Notes: generated from the sequence alone by a model not told the origin. 64,000 nt of DNA from Escherichia sp. ESNIH1 (GCA_002918705.1 PQKR01000004.1:1-64000), one strand, 5' to 3'; shown: positions 46,667-57,219, counted from the stretch's first letter. Program-made: numbers and translations.

Positions 46667-47842
46667 ATGTCATCGCATCAGTTACCAGAAACCCTGCCTG
46701 GCAGGCGCTTAGCTAGCGGGAACGTCACAACTATGCTCACTGGAATAATCACGCTGGTGGTAGTGATGGGCATTGGCCGTTTTTCACTCACGCCGCAGAT
46801 ACCGGTAATGATCAGCGATGGATTTCTCAATCTCTCCAGCGCAGGCATTCTCGCCGCCATGAACTATATTGGCTACCTGCTGGGAGCAATCCACGTTAGC
46901 CGCATGCAGCGCAACCATACTGCGTACCTGAAGACAGGGCTGCTTGTCACTATGGTGGTCACGCTCCTCTCAGGGACAACTTCCTTGTTTGTCCTGCAGT
47001 GCCTTTTCCGCTTTCTTGCGGGAGTAGGTGGCGCGTGGGCGCTGATTATCGTTACCTCCTGGACGCAGCTGGAACTGGCAGCGAAAAATGCGCCCCGTCT
47101 CTCCGCCGCCGTATTCAGCGGCCCGGGCATTGGCATTACGCTGACCGGCGTTCTGGCATGGATTATGTCGGCTCAACACATCACCTCATCTGAAGCGTGG
47201 TACGTCTATGGTGGCGTTGCCCTCGTCGCGATCCTGCTGATCTTTCGTCGTCTGCCGCATGAGTTACCCTCAGTGCAGAAGAGACGAGAAGCGGTACCCG
47301 TAGGGCGAAACCTTAAAGTGCTGCTCGGCGTTTATACGCTGGCAGGCTTTGGTTACATTTTGCCTGCCACCTTCCTGTCGCAAATGGCGCATACCGTGTT
47401 CAATAGCGGTAATCAGGCTGCTTTTTTCTGGCCCCTGTTCGGGCTCTCTGCGGTTGCGGGGGTATTGCTGGTAATTATGTTTGCCGCCGTCGTGAACACG
47501 CGTATTAGCCTGGCATTTGCAATGATCGTGCAGGGAGTAGGGGTTGCTGCACCGGTTGTGGCGCATAACGCAGCGGGATTGATGGTGTCGACCGTGCTGA
47601 CCGGACTGTGCTTCTTGTCTATTATGCAGCTGTCGATGCGCCTCGCGCGTGAAGTGTCAAACGGCGAAATGGCAAAGACGGTGGGCATGTTGACGGCTGG
47701 CTATGCCACTGGGCAATTGACGGGACCGCTGGTCTCCTCTGCCTGCGTCGCGCTCTTCTCCTCGCTGGAGCCCGCGCTGCTGCTGGCGGCAGGCTGCCTG
47801 ATCGCCGGGGGTGGGGTGGTGCTGTTTATGATACGAAAATGA
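46667..47842 (+). CDS. YbfB/YjiJ-family MFS transporter
   Basis: 391 residues, about 12 helices. The opening VVVMGIGRFSLTPQIPVMI and the segment LNLSSAGILAAMNYIGYLLGA are characteristic of the YbfB/YjiJ MFS group. Substrate unknown. Probably repressed by the divergent XRE regulator through the palindrome between them, so perhaps a drug or metabolite exporter. Confidence 0.84.
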   Translation: MSSHQLPETLPGRRLASGNVTTMLTGIITLVVVMGIGRFSLTPQIPVMISDGFLNLSSAGILAAMNYIGYLLGAIHVSRMQRNHTAYLKTGLLVTMVVTLLSGTTSLFVLQCLFRFLAGVGGAWALIIVTSWTQLELAAKNAPRLSAAVFSGPGIGITLTGVLAWIMSAQHITSSEAWYVYGGVALVAILLIFRRLPHELPSVQKRREAVPVGRNLKVLLGVYTLAGFGYILPATFLSQMAHTVFNSGNQAAFFWPLFGLSAVAGVLLVIMFAAVVNTRISLAFAMIVQGVGVAAPVVAHNAAGLMVSTVLTGLCFLSIMQLSMRLAREVSNGEMAKTVGMLTAGYATGQLTGPLVSSACVALFSSLEPALLLAAGCLIAGGGVVLFMIRK

Positions 47843-47860
47843 GAGCGATCCTAAGCCATA

Positions 47861-47890
47861 AAAAAATCCACGCCTGGGCGTGGATTTTTT
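47861..47890. terminator. Bidirectional terminator, copy 1
   Basis: AATCCACGCC/GGCGTGGATT stem with A-run and T-run on both sides, between the convergent MFS and McrC-like genes; it reaches into the McrC-like stop codon. Almost identical to the hairpin at 51925-51950. Confidence 0.85.
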
Positions 47891-49466
47891 AATTAGGGAG
47901 GGTAATAAATTCCCACAGTTTTCCAAGCAAAATAGAAGCATCTTCAACATTATTCAAGGTAAAACAGCCTGTTTGATGCTGTTGCCACCAGGACCTACAT
48001 TCCAACCTTGCAAGGCCTTGATTACGGGGAACCAACAATAATGAAAGTACAGGACGCTTTTGTTGCCAACGCAATGAATCATGATAGATATGTGCTGAAG
48101 CCATCTCTTCCAATATGCGCTTTTCTCGTGAGGTATATTTACTGTCTAAGCAAATGAACTGTGTTGTTCCTGATGCGGTAATTTCCAATATTAAATCAGG
48201 CCTACGCATGGAGCTGATAGAATGGGGCATATTGGCATTTAATAATTGCCTTTTTGATAAGGCGGGAAAAGACATTTGACTATGCAGCTTGATGATCTGT
48301 TCGTTATACTTTGCCCTGAATATTAATCTTCCGCCGTGTTGAGACAGTTTCCATTTTATGTCAGGAAATTTGTATTTTAGCCCTTCTGCTAAGGCAACAA
48401 AACACCACGCCTCGTAAATATCCCAGCTTGGTATCAGATAATGGCTTTCATCACTGGATAAACCGGAGATACCTTCACGAAGTAGTCTGGCCCCTGTAGA
48501 CCACGTCAGTTGGTAGTGAGGATGTCCGGCAATGGCATCGAAATCCAGACCATATGAGTGTTTTGCGTCCGCAGCCAAAAAGGGCATTTGTTTAGCAGCG
48601 TAACGTACCTGTCCTCTTACAGCGGTCAGATAGTCAATCTTTCGTGCAAGTCGATTGCTAATACTGGTTTGTGTGGCAGAAATTTCGTAATCGTTAGCCT
48701 TTTGCATATTCTTCAGGGTAGTAAGAACTTGAGTTACCCGGCGATCGATAAGCTGAAGTTGGTATTTTAATTGACGATTAGCAGGAGTATCCCAAGTAAT
48801 ATCTGAGTGAGTGGCTTTTATTTGCAGTTGATGGATATCTACACTGGAGCATCGTGATTCTGGGGATCTCCTTGTCAGCAGATCTGCATGCCGGATAAGC
48901 TGTTGTACCACCGATGGCGTTATCTGCTTCAATCTACCCAGCGGAAATTGCTTCGTCTGTTGTTGATAACCATAAACCGGATGATGAAAAACGATATCTA
49001 ACCCTTGCTTATAACGAGGGTAAAATTGTTTTATACGTGCATAACGTAGCCAAATTCCTATATAACGCGACATTCCCCCTAGCTGATGCTGTGCAGGTTC
49101 ACTGCCGATTATTCTTGAACTGTCGAAAGATATAATATCTCGGATAAATTGTTGCCACGTCTCTTTTCCGCTTTTTAGTGGGTCGTTGCTTACATCTACC
49201 CGCCAACTCATAGATACGCCTATATCATCTAAAACTAACTCTAGATCCACTTCGCCTGCATAGAAGCCAGGTTGCCAAATCCAAAAATCGGCGATTTTTT
49301 GCAAGCAGGCGTCATCGGCATACATTTGGGCATTTGCATGTTCCTGAGGACGCTCGATAAAATACCTACCTAATTCCGAGAATCCTGTTACTGTCTGGTT
49401 TGTTTGATCCAGCACTGCGCAGGGGGTTGATGCAATGTTTTCTTCTAGCCAGACTCTTAATTTCAT
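47889..49466 (-). CDS. McrC-like nuclease subunit (DUF2357/PD-(D/E)xK)
   Basis: 525 residues. A large N-terminal DUF2357-type region is followed by a nuclease domain: PSWDIYEAWCF (Glu352), RRPDLILEI (Asp424) and CLDSKYTS (Asp441-x-Lys443) make a PD-(D/E)xK site, as in McrC. It should pair with the AAA+ protein encoded just upstream (one base gap) as the DNA-cutting half of a McrBC-like, modification-dependent or anti-phage system. AT-rich, unlike the flanking genes. Confidence 0.82.
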   Translation of the reverse strand: MKLRVWLEENIASTPCAVLDQTNQTVTGFSELGRYFIERPQEHANAQMYADDACLQKIADFWIWQPGFYAGEVDLELVLDDIGVSMSWRVDVSNDPLKSGKETWQQFIRDIISFDSSRIIGSEPAQHQLGGMSRYIGIWLRYARIKQFYPRYKQGLDIVFHHPVYGYQQQTKQFPLGRLKQITPSVVQQLIRHADLLTRRSPESRCSSVDIHQLQIKATHSDITWDTPANRQLKYQLQLIDRRVTQVLTTLKNMQKANDYEISATQTSISNRLARKIDYLTAVRGQVRYAAKQMPFLAADAKHSYGLDFDAIAGHPHYQLTWSTGARLLREGISGLSSDESHYLIPSWDIYEAWCFVALAEGLKYKFPDIKWKLSQHGGRLIFRAKYNEQIIKLHSQMSFPALSKRQLLNANMPHSISSMRRPDLILEITASGTTQFICLDSKYTSREKRILEEMASAHIYHDSLRWQQKRPVLSLLLVPRNQGLARLECRSWWQQHQTGCFTLNNVEDASILLGKLWEFITLPN

Positions 49467-49467
49467 A

Positions 49468-51729
49468 TTAGCGCCAGAATCTCATCATACCCGCGTTTTC
49501 TAAGTCAGTAGCGAGTGAGGTTATTTTACGTGCGCAGCGAATCAAGTCGAACTTTTCGCATGTTGAATGACATTTTTGGAGTAGTATACGCAGGCGTTCA
49601 CTATCCGAGCCACGAAGCTTAGGCAAGATACGTGCATAAATAACGTCATCAAGAGTCTTTTCCAAATTAAATGAAGCTGACTGACGAGCGAGCGAAACAT
49701 AGCTAAGCACATCGTCAATAGTACGCCAACCAAAATGTAATCTTTCAGACTGCAAATGCTCTGAAAGTGTTTTTAAAATTGTGTAAGTGATATGTTGTTC
49801 ATTGCTGGTCAACCCAAATTCATTCCAGTTGGGAAAATCGTCTAGGTTAATATCCCAAAACTCCATCGTCCAGGCTCTATCAAGAACTTTATCCGAAAGG
49901 CCATGAGTAGTTTCATCCATATTGAGTGTGCCTATAAACGCTACATTAGAAGGATAACGTATCTGAGCAGGGACACCATCAAACATGTCCCCTTCACTAT
50001 GTAATATTAAAGGGGCACCCGATTCCATTGCTGAAAGAAATGGAGCGAAGTAATGCTCAGGATGAGAAAGATTCATCTCATCCAGGATAACTACGAACGG
50101 TTTATCTGGGGTGTTGGTCGCCTCAAGTAAGAAGTTCAGCAGCGGGGTACGTGTATAGCTTTCTGGGCGGAGAGGGTTGATATAACCTAAAAGTGCAGAG
50201 GGATCGTACCAGCCGGGTAAAACCGCCTGTACAAACCAGGATTTTTTATCATCATCCAAGGGAGAACCGGAATGATTTATACTTAATGCCTGCGCATATT
50301 TTAATGCAAGCTGAGTCTTTCCCGACCCAGAAAGACCAGCGAGTATTGCAAAGTGTCGTTGTTTGTTCGACCAAAGACCTAGATGAAGCTGCTCAACTTG
50401 CCAAGGCCGAAAAGCGCCCTCTTTAACAACCTTGTTAACAATTGCAGACATATCAAAGGTAGATACGTTAAGTTCAGAGGAAATGACATCTGGCTGTAAT
50501 TCCGTTTCAATGACGGGTAGCTGCGGCAAGAATTCGGGTTGCCAAGTTATTCGATTTGCCCATACACGACCTTCTTCTGTCAGACTGTAACTTTTTTGAT
50601 TACCTTTTTTAACTAAATCGAGCTGCATAAGCCAACTGAGTATTGAGCGAGGCACAGTCTCAGAGGTCCACCCTGCATGAACTTTTCTAAGTAACGCGAG
50701 TAGCTGCATAAAATTTTTATGCTCGTCACGCATGGCAAGTAAAACATGATCAACACCGAGGATATGGGTAATCATTACCGGGATCAGTTCCTGTGGATCT
50801 TCTGTTTTGAGAAAAGCTGCTCCTCGGGATGAGCGGGTAAACAACTCTCCATTCTTCTCAATAACGAAGAATTCATTGCTTAATATGCTGATAATTGTAC
50901 TTAAGGTGCTTGTTTTTGAATCAGGAAACTCTTCCTGAAGAAAATCGATTAATTCGTTTCGTGTCTTAGGCTTTTCTAGAAAATAAAGCACAGCTTTTAT
51001 GGTACTAATACCACCTGTTAGCGAGGTTAGCCCCTTTCGACGTTGCTCGGCCGGCCTGTGCTGTAAGATGATATCCCCTGACGTACTTAGCTCTTCTGAT
51101 TGCTCTTGATTTTCGCTCTGCTGGATAGTTCTTAAGGCCAGCCACGGCAGTGCCATGCGTGAAGCAACGGCTGTCATATCTCCATTGACCTTTCCCAGCA
51201 AAGTATTCATGTGGTCCGTAATCATTAATTGCAATTTGATTGCCATATAGTTGGTACTACCGAACCAGTATCGAGCAATATCATATGCGGGGGTAAAACT
51301 ACTTAGCGTCGTAAACTTATGTGGCCATAGCGCGGCAAGGGTGCGCATTGTCAATAAATAGGGCGTTGCGGTAGTAAACTGTCTGATGCGTTTTATTAAC
51401 TGTTCATAAAAACTTTGCAACCAACTTGCGCATGCTTCTGTATCTTTATTGTCCAGCGTCTCTAAAGATTGTTCAGCAACCCAGCGTCGAAATGACTCAT
51501 CAGCAATAGCCTTACTTACATCAATCGCGCCCTGTGCGGCATTGCTGACAGGATTTTGAGTCCACAAACGCTGTTGAAATTCAAAAGATGAACGAGTTTC
51601 AAGATCAGCATTTTGGACCTCTACTAGGAAAGCATGAAGATTTTTCATCCAGGTAGGGCTTTCAACCCAAGGGTCAATTGCATTAAGAAGTATTTTTAAG
51701 TTTTTCGCATGGGTGTAATCGACGTGCAT
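49468..51729 (-). CDS. McrB-like AAA+ NTPase
   Basis: 753 residues. The C-terminal AAA+ domain has Walker A GLSGSGKT (465-472), Walker B VVILDEMN (546-553), TLNMDETTHGLSDKVLDRAW (sensor region) of the McrB branch. The N-terminal 230 residues are unassigned and contain none of the usual EVE or DUF3578 modified-base readers that I can see; about 240-390 looks like two winged-helix segments (FLEKPKTRNELIDFLQEEFP; SWLMQLDLVKKGNQKSYSLT). It would recognise the target and translocate, driving the McrC-like partner. Confidence 0.83.
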   Translation of the reverse strand: MHVDYTHAKNLKILLNAIDPWVESPTWMKNLHAFLVEVQNADLETRSSFEFQQRLWTQNPVSNAAQGAIDVSKAIADESFRRWVAEQSLETLDNKDTEACASWLQSFYEQLIKRIRQFTTATPYLLTMRTLAALWPHKFTTLSSFTPAYDIARYWFGSTNYMAIKLQLMITDHMNTLLGKVNGDMTAVASRMALPWLALRTIQQSENQEQSEELSTSGDIILQHRPAEQRRKGLTSLTGGISTIKAVLYFLEKPKTRNELIDFLQEEFPDSKTSTLSTIISILSNEFFVIEKNGELFTRSSRGAAFLKTEDPQELIPVMITHILGVDHVLLAMRDEHKNFMQLLALLRKVHAGWTSETVPRSILSWLMQLDLVKKGNQKSYSLTEEGRVWANRITWQPEFLPQLPVIETELQPDVISSELNVSTFDMSAIVNKVVKEGAFRPWQVEQLHLGLWSNKQRHFAILAGLSGSGKTQLALKYAQALSINHSGSPLDDDKKSWFVQAVLPGWYDPSALLGYINPLRPESYTRTPLLNFLLEATNTPDKPFVVILDEMNLSHPEHYFAPFLSAMESGAPLILHSEGDMFDGVPAQIRYPSNVAFIGTLNMDETTHGLSDKVLDRAWTMEFWDINLDDFPNWNEFGLTSNEQHITYTILKTLSEHLQSERLHFGWRTIDDVLSYVSLARQSASFNLEKTLDDVIYARILPKLRGSDSERLRILLQKCHSTCEKFDLIRCARKITSLATDLENAGMMRFWR

Positions 51730-51924
51730 GATAATGTCCTTGCTCTAGGCGTTTAGCTCGTATAAGCCAACTGGCTGTAGTTTATATTTATGTTTATCTC
51801 AGCACATTTTAAAGAATGCAGAGTTTATGTTCAGCTTTTTCTTTAAAAAATGTTTCTTTGATAACACTATTGCAAAAGCAATAGAACTATGCAGCTATAT
51901 AGCCGAGTAGGGCATTATAAAATG

Positions 51925-51950
51925 AAAAATCCACGCCTGAGCGTGGATTT
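51925..51950. terminator. ychF terminator, copy 2 of the hairpin
   Basis: AATCCACGCC/GGCGTGGATT-type stem (CTGAG centre) 22 bases after the ychF stop, with T-run on the minus strand. It matches the hairpin at 47862-47887 at 25 of 26 positions. Confidence 0.8.
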
Positions 51951-51971
51951 CTATTTGTCGCGAAGGGCGAA

Positions 51972-53066
51972 TTAGACGTTGAACAGGAAGTTCATCACAT
52001 CGCCATCTTTCACGATGTAATCTTTCCCTTCGGCACGCATCTTACCGGCCTCTTTCGCACCCTGTTCGCCTTTATAGGTAATAAAGTCTTCAAAGGCGAT
52101 GGTCTGGGCGCGGATAAAGCCCTTTTCGAAATCGGTATGGATCTTACCTGCGGCCTGCGGGGCGGTAGCGCCCACCGGGATAGTCCAGGCGCGAACCTCT
52201 TTCACACCGGCGGTGAAGTAGGTTTGCAGGTTCAGCAGCTCATAACCGGCGCGGATCACGCGGTTCAGGCCCGGCTCTTCCAGACCCAGTTCGGCCATAA
52301 ACTCTTCACGATCGGCATCGTCCAGCTCGGCAATGTCGGACTCAACGGCGGCGCAGACGGCAACCACTACCGAGCCTTCCGCAGCAGCGATTTCACGCAC
52401 TTTGTCCAGGTACGGGTTGTTCTCGAAACCGTCTTCATTGACGTTAGCGATGTACATGGTCGGTTTCAGCGTCAGGAAGCTCAGGTACTTGATGGCAGCC
52501 TTATCTTCATCCGTCAGGTTTTTCAGAGCACGCAACATGCCCGCGTTCTCCAGCTGCGGCAGGCATTTTTCCAGCGCGGCCTGTTCTGCTTTCGCGTCTT
52601 TATCGCCGCCTTTAGCTTTCTTCTGCACGCGCTGCAGGGCACGTTCACAGGTATCAAGGTCGGAAAGTGCCAGCTCGGTGTTGATCACCTCGATATCATC
52701 AGCAGGATCCACTTTGTTATTTACGTGGATGATGTTGTCGTTCTCAAAGCAGCGCACCACGTGACCGATAGCCTCGGTTTCACGGATGTTGGTCAGGAAC
52801 TGGTTACCCAGGCCTTCACCTTTGGATGCGCCTTTTACCAGGCCCGCGATGTCAACGAACTCCATCGTGGTCGGCAGAATGCGCTGCGGCTTAACGATCT
52901 CCGCCAGCTGATCGAGGCGCGGATCCGGCATCGGCACCACGCCGGTGTTCGGTTCAATTGTACAGAACGGGAAGTTGGCAGCTTCGATGCCCGCCTTGGT
53001 CAGCGCATTGAACAGGGTAGATTTACCGACGTTCGGCAAGCCGACGATACCGCATTTGAATCCCAT
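51972..53066 (-). CDS. ychF: Redox-regulated ATPase/GTPase-like YchF (OLA1 family)
   Basis: 364 residues (E. coli 363). G1 [15 protein letters not shown]3 region [17 protein letters not shown], the NVNED G4-like motif that favours ATP, and a C-terminal TGS domain ending [12 protein letters not shown]. Ribosome-associated; negatively affects the oxidative stress response. Followed by its terminator; pth lies upstream in the same direction. Confidence 0.97.
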   Translation of the reverse strand: MGFKCGIVGLPNVGKSTLFNALTKAGIEAANFPFCTIEPNTGVVPMPDPRLDQLAEIVKPQRILPTTMEFVDIAGLVKGASKGEGLGNQFLTNIRETEAIGHVVRCFENDNIIHVNNKVDPADDIEVINTELALSDLDTCERALQRVQKKAKGGDKDAKAEQAALEKCLPQLENAGMLRALKNLTDEDKAAIKYLSFLTLKPTMYIANVNEDGFENNPYLDKVREIAAAEGSVVVAVCAAVESDIAELDDADREEFMAELGLEEPGLNRVIRAGYELLNLQTYFTAGVKEVRAWTIPVGATAPQAAGKIHTDFEKGFIRAQTIAFEDFITYKGEQGAKEAGKMRAEGKDYIVKDGDVMNFLFNV

Positions 53067-53192
53067 GATTTACATCACCTTAATATCTTGATAATCAACC
53101 TGTTAGATAAAACAGATTGCAGAAAAGTTAATAACTTAGCCTATTATACACGTTACAGACCTGCTGCGCGGCAAAAATGGCACTCCCCGCCG

Positions 53193-53777
53193 CTACTGAG
53201 CTTTAAAGGCGTGCAGGCGGTTGGTCGCCTTCACCAAATCTTCCTTCAGCCACAGCTCGGTGCAGCGCACCGCCTCATCAACGGCATCATCAATGAGCTT
53301 CTGCTCAGAGGCAGGCGGTTTGCCCAGCACAAAGCCAACAACCTTGTTTTTATCCCCTGGATGGCCAATTCCCACTCGTAAGCGGTGAAAGTTAGGGTTA
53401 TTGCCGAATTTGCTGATGATATCTTTCAGGCCATTATGGCCGCCGTGACCGCCGCCCAGCTTGAATTTTGCCACACCGGGAGGCAGGTCGAGTTCATCGT
53501 GCGCTACCAGCACTTCATCCGGATTAATGCGATAGAAAGTGGCCATTGCCGCCACGGCTTTACCGCTGAGGTTCATAAAAGTTGTCGGCACCAGCAGACG
53601 CACGTCTGCTCCGGCGAGGTTAATGCGTGAGGTAAAGCCAAAGAATTTAGGCTCTTCCCGCAGCGGAGCGCGGTAGCGTTCGGCCAGCAGGTCGACATAC
53701 CATGCTCCGGCATTATGACGGGTAGCGGCATACTCTGCGCCCGGGTTGGCAAGGCCGACAATCAGTTTAATCGTCAC
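53193..53777 (-). CDS. pth: Peptidyl-tRNA hydrolase
   Basis: 194 residues from a GTG start, the same start and length as E. coli; the frame is open 35 codons upstream. Catalytic features: [19 protein letters not shown] (Asn and His), FMNLSGKAV and [11 protein letters not shown] (Asp). It releases tRNA from drop-off peptidyl-tRNA and is essential. Co-directional with ychF. Confidence 0.97.
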   Translation of the reverse strand: MTIKLIVGLANPGAEYAATRHNAGAWYVDLLAERYRAPLREEPKFFGFTSRINLAGADVRLLVPTTFMNLSGKAVAAMATFYRINPDEVLVAHDELDLPPGVAKFKLGGGHGGHNGLKDIISKFGNNPNFHRLRVGIGHPGDKNKVVGFVLGKPPASEQKLIDDAVDEAVRCTELWLKEDLVKATNRLHAFKAQ

Positions 53778-54050
53778 GTCTCTTTTCCTGAAAAGTTCAC
53801 TCTTTGGCGCGTAGTTTACGTGGTCGTGCGGGCATTGACAAAATTCTGCCGCCAAAAGATAAAAAGAGAAATAATTGCTCACAATAACTATTAGAAGATG
53901 ATTGAGTTCATGGGCTTATATGTAAAGTTCTGTGAGGAGGATATTTATAAATGTGATCCCGCCCGCACCCTGTAAAAGATGCCCTGCCTATACTTTATCC
54001 ATAAGGATTGGGGATGTTTCCCGTTCAGGCCACAACGCCGGAGGTGACAT

Positions 54051-54326
54051 ATGAAACGCAAAAACGCATCGAGACTCGGTAATGCGCTTATGGTTTTAGG
54101 GTTAGTGGTGATGGTGGTAGGTGTCGGCTACTCCATCTTGAATCAGCTGCCACAGCTCCATCTGCCGCAGTACTTCGCCCACGGGGCAATTCTGAGCATC
54201 TTCGTTGGCGCTATCCTCTGGCTGGCAGGGGCACGCGTCGGCGGCCACGAGCAGGTTTGCGATAAGTACTGGTGGGTGCGCCACTACGATAAACGTTGCC
54301 GTCGGGATCAACATAAGCATAGCTGA
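54051..54326 (+). CDS. ychH: YchH stress-induced membrane protein
   Basis: 91 residues, two helices (LGLVVMVVGVGYSILNQ and FVGAILWLAGARVGG) and a basic C-terminus with two cysteines (EQVCDKYWW, KRCRRD). E. coli YchH is 92 residues and colinear; there it is CRP-controlled and linked to stress and biofilm. Preceded by GGAGGTGACAT. Divergent from pth. Confidence 0.93.
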   Translation: MKRKNASRLGNALMVLGLVVMVVGVGYSILNQLPQLHLPQYFAHGAILSIFVGAILWLAGARVGGHEQVCDKYWWVRHYDKRCRRDQHKHS

Positions 54327-54340
54327 TGGTCGTTCAGATA

Positions 54341-54374
54341 ACGCCCGGCGGCGCTGTGCTTGCACGGGCCTACA
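54341..54374. repeat. REP unit after ychH
   Basis: ACGCCCGGCGGCGCTGTGC followed by GCACGGGCCTAC, one REP palindrome. Confidence 0.7.
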
Positions 54375-54386
54375 ACAGGCTTCATA

Positions 54387-54410
54387 AAACGACTCACAGG
54401 AGTCGTTTTT
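54387..54410 (+). terminator. Rho-independent terminator of ychH
   Basis: AACGACTC/GAGTCGTT stem, four-base loop, then eight T on the plus strand. Confidence 0.85.
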
Positions 54411-54435
54411 TTTGCGCTTTTTTTTGCATAGCGCC

Positions 54436-54456
54436 TTGACCCTCACGTAACGTAAG
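54436..54456 (+). promoter_or_regulatory. MerR-type promoter/operator
   Basis: TTGACC (-35, 54436-54441) is followed directly by the near-perfect dyad CTCACGTAACGTAAG, and a weak -10 (CAGAGT) 19 bases after the -35. A 19-base spacer filled by a dyad is the hallmark of MerR-family promoters; the gene begins 40 bases downstream, so autoregulation is likely. Confidence 0.6.
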
Positions 54457-54495
54457 CCCCCAGAGTGGCGCTACTGGTCAGGACAAGGAGCAGCA

Positions 54496-55536
54496 ATGTT
54501 AATTCAGGTAGGGGAGCTGGCGAAACGCGCCGGCATCACCGTTCGCACGCTACACCACTACGAGCAGACCGGACTGCTGCTGCCCTCCGCCAGAAGCGAG
54601 GCAGGCTACCGGCTCTATAACCTTGCGGATGTGCAGCGCCTGCATATGATCCAGGCGCTGGCAAAAGCGGGGCTGGAGCTTGCCGAAATCAAGGACTTTC
54701 TGGAGCAGGATACGCTCTCGCTTCCCGATCTGCTTGATGCGCAAATCGCCCTGCTGGACAGGCAGTTGCGCAGCATTCATACGCTGCGCGACCAGCTTTG
54801 CGCGCTACGTACTGGGTTGGAAGAGGAGAGCGAACCGGATCTGGAGTCCTGGCTACAGACTCTGGAGTTAATGCATATGTACGATCGCTGGTTTACTAAA
54901 GAAGAGCTACAGCAGCTACCGTTTGCCGCAGAAGGCGAGCGGCTGGCTTCAATCTGGGCGGCGCTGGTTGCGGAAGCGCAGACGCTAATAGCGCAAAAGG
55001 TTGCCGAGACCGATACCAAAGCGATGGATCTGGCGATCCGCTGGATGGATCGCCTGGAGCAGGATACCGCGGGCAAGCCGGAGTTTTTGACCCGGCTTAA
55101 TGAGATGCACAGCGTGGAGCCGCAGATGCGCGAGCGGACGGGCATTACGCCGCAGATTATCGACTATATCACTCACGCTTTTGCTGAGAGCAAGCTGGCT
55201 ATCTGGCAGCGTTATCTTACCCCGCAGGAGATGGCCTTTACCCGGGCGCACTATTTTGACCGGCTGATGGAGTGGCCGCCGCTGGTGGCGAAGCTGCATC
55301 AGGCTAGCCGGGAGAAGTGCGATCCTGCGTCCGAACAGGGCCAGCAGCTGGCGCAGAACTGGCTTGAACTTTTCCAGTCCTATGCGGGAGACAATCCGGC
55401 TACCCAGCAGAAATTTCGCGTGGCTATGCAGCAGGAGCCGCTGTTAATGAAGGGCACCTGGATGACGCCCGAGGTGCTGGCCTGGCTACAGCAGGCGATT
55501 GGGGTAATGATGCAGCGTCGGTACGCTGCACCCTAA
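54496..55536 (+). CDS. MerR-family regulator, TipAL-type
   Basis: 346 residues. N-terminal MerR HTH ([20 protein letters not shown], then [20 protein letters not shown]) about 1-75, a coiled coil about 80-110, and a long C-terminal region with [10 protein letters not shown] and [10 protein letters not shown], as in the TipAS drug-binding family. Not at this site in K-12. It may bind an antibiotic or other small hydrophobic ligand; no obvious target gene besides itself. Its stop lies three bases from the convergent dauA stop. Confidence 0.87.
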   Translation: MLIQVGELAKRAGITVRTLHHYEQTGLLLPSARSEAGYRLYNLADVQRLHMIQALAKAGLELAEIKDFLEQDTLSLPDLLDAQIALLDRQLRSIHTLRDQLCALRTGLEEESEPDLESWLQTLELMHMYDRWFTKEELQQLPFAAEGERLASIWAALVAEAQTLIAQKVAETDTKAMDLAIRWMDRLEQDTAGKPEFLTRLNEMHSVEPQMRERTGITPQIIDYITHAFAESKLAIWQRYLTPQEMAFTRAHYFDRLMEWPPLVAKLHQASREKCDPASEQGQQLAQNWLELFQSYAGDNPATQQKFRVAMQQEPLLMKGTWMTPEVLAWLQQAIGVMMQRRYAAP

Positions 55537-55539
55537 TCA

Positions 55540-57219
55540 TTACAGATCCGCCAGCGCCGCGTCCCGGTTGGGATAGAACGCCAGCCGCCCGGCAATCGGC
55601 TTCACGCCTGCGCGCGCCAGCGTGCGCAGGGGCTGAAACTCCAGGTTGCTGACCCGCAGCTCACAGCCTTCCGGCAGCCGTTTGACAAAGCGCTGGAAGG
55701 CATCCAGTCCGCCCGCGTCCAGCACCGGTACGGCATCACACTTCAGCACCACAATTCGCTTGCCGGCAATCCGTGACTCCAGATCGTTAAATACCCCTTC
55801 GGCCGCAGCGAAGAAGAGCGGCCCAATGACCCGCAGCACGGTGACGTCCGCGGGTACCTCGACGTTAACCGGGGCGAGGCGCGTCATGCGAGCGATACGG
55901 CGCATAAACAGCAGCGACGCCAGCACAATGCCGACGCTAATGGCGATAACCATATCAAACAGTACCGTCAGCGACATGCACATCAGCATCACCATGATGT
56001 CGTCTTTCGGTGCGCGCCGCAGCAGGTTAACCACCTTATGCGCCTCGCTCATGTTCCAGGCCACCATCAGCAGCAGGGCCGCCATCGCCGACAGCGGTAA
56101 CCATGAGAGCAGGGGAGCGAGCGCCAGCAGGGCGAGGATCACCAACAGGGCATGGATAATGGCCGCCACGGGGGAGGTGGCACCCGCGCGCACGTTTGCC
56201 GCCGAGCGGGCAATCGCCGCGGTAGCGGTAATGCCGCCAAAGAAGGGGGCGATCAGGTTGCCCAGCCCCTGACCAATCAGCTCGTTATTGGCTTTATGCC
56301 GGGTGCCGGTCATGCCGTCGAGCACTACGGCGCAGAGCAGAGACTCAATGGCCCCAAGCATTGCCATTGAAAAAGCCGCGGGCAGCAGCGCCTGGACAGA
56401 GGCCCAGCTCAGGGTAAACGAGGAGCCGGGCATCTGCCACGGCAGCACCAGCTGGGGCAGAAGCTGCGGGATACCGTTGCCCTGAGTGCCGTCGGCCAGC
56501 AGATAGTGAAAGCGCGAGCCGATGGTTGCCACGTCAAAACCGGCCAGCTTGACCAGCGCCATCACTGCGCAGCCGGCCAGCAGGGCGGGAAGATGGCCCG
56601 GAAGGCGGATCCCGAGGCGCGGCCAGAGAATAAGCACGCCAAGGGTGACCACGCCGATAGCGGCGTCCCCAAGATTAAGGGTCGGCAGCGCCATTGCCAG
56701 CGCACCAACCTTCTGCAGATAGTGCTCCGGCACCTGAGCCATCTCCAGACCGAGAAAATCTTTTATTTGCATCGTGCCGATGGTGATGCCGATCCCAGCG
56801 GTGAAACCCAGCGTGACGGGAAGCGGAATGTACTCGATCAGGCGGCCAAAGCGGGCAAGTCCGAACAGAATAAGAAACAGCCCGGAGAGAAGTGTCGCCA
56901 CCAAAAGGCCCGCCAGACCAAACTGCTGGGAGACAGGATAGAGGATCACCACAAACGCCGCGGTCGGGCCGGAGACGCTAAAGCGCGAGCCGCCGCAGAG
57001 GGCAATGACAATCCCGGCCACCGCCGAGGTGTAGAGGCCGTACTGTGGCGCCACTCCGCTACCGATAGCCAGGGCCATCGCCAGCGGAATGGCAATAATG
57101 CCGACAGTGATGCCTGCCACCAGGTCGCGGGTAAAACGTGGGAAGGTATATCTCTCTTTCCAGCATGCTTCAATCAGCGCGCGGAAGGGTAAAATGTCTG
57201 CAAAGTTCATAATGCTCAT
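55540..57219 (-). CDS. dauA: C4-dicarboxylate transporter DauA (SLC26/SulP)
   Basis: 559 residues, the E. coli length. A membrane domain of 14 helices carries [16 protein letters not shown] and [21 protein letters not shown]; the C-terminal STAS domain (about 440-555) has the [13 protein letters not shown] loop. It imports succinate and other dicarboxylates at acidic pH and influences metabolism. Start: ATG 57219, with ATG 57210 an alternative. Confidence 0.95.
   Translation of the reverse strand: MSIMNFADILPFRALIEACWKERYTFPRFTRDLVAGITVGIIAIPLAMALAIGSGVAPQYGLYTSAVAGIVIALCGGSRFSVSGPTAAFVVILYPVSQQFGLAGLLVATLLSGLFLILFGLARFGRLIEYIPLPVTLGFTAGIGITIGTMQIKDFLGLEMAQVPEHYLQKVGALAMALPTLNLGDAAIGVVTLGVLILWPRLGIRLPGHLPALLAGCAVMALVKLAGFDVATIGSRFHYLLADGTQGNGIPQLLPQLVLPWQMPGSSFTLSWASVQALLPAAFSMAMLGAIESLLCAVVLDGMTGTRHKANNELIGQGLGNLIAPFFGGITATAAIARSAANVRAGATSPVAAIIHALLVILALLALAPLLSWLPLSAMAALLLMVAWNMSEAHKVVNLLRRAPKDDIMVMLMCMSLTVLFDMVIAISVGIVLASLLFMRRIARMTRLAPVNVEVPADVTVLRVIGPLFFAAAEGVFNDLESRIAGKRIVVLKCDAVPVLDAGGLDAFQRFVKRLPEGCELRVSNLEFQPLRTLARAGVKPIAGRLAFYPNRDAALADL

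Noticed and set aside
52137-53381. 414-codon open frame on the plus strand
   Set aside because: Antisense to ychF and pth, both unmistakable.
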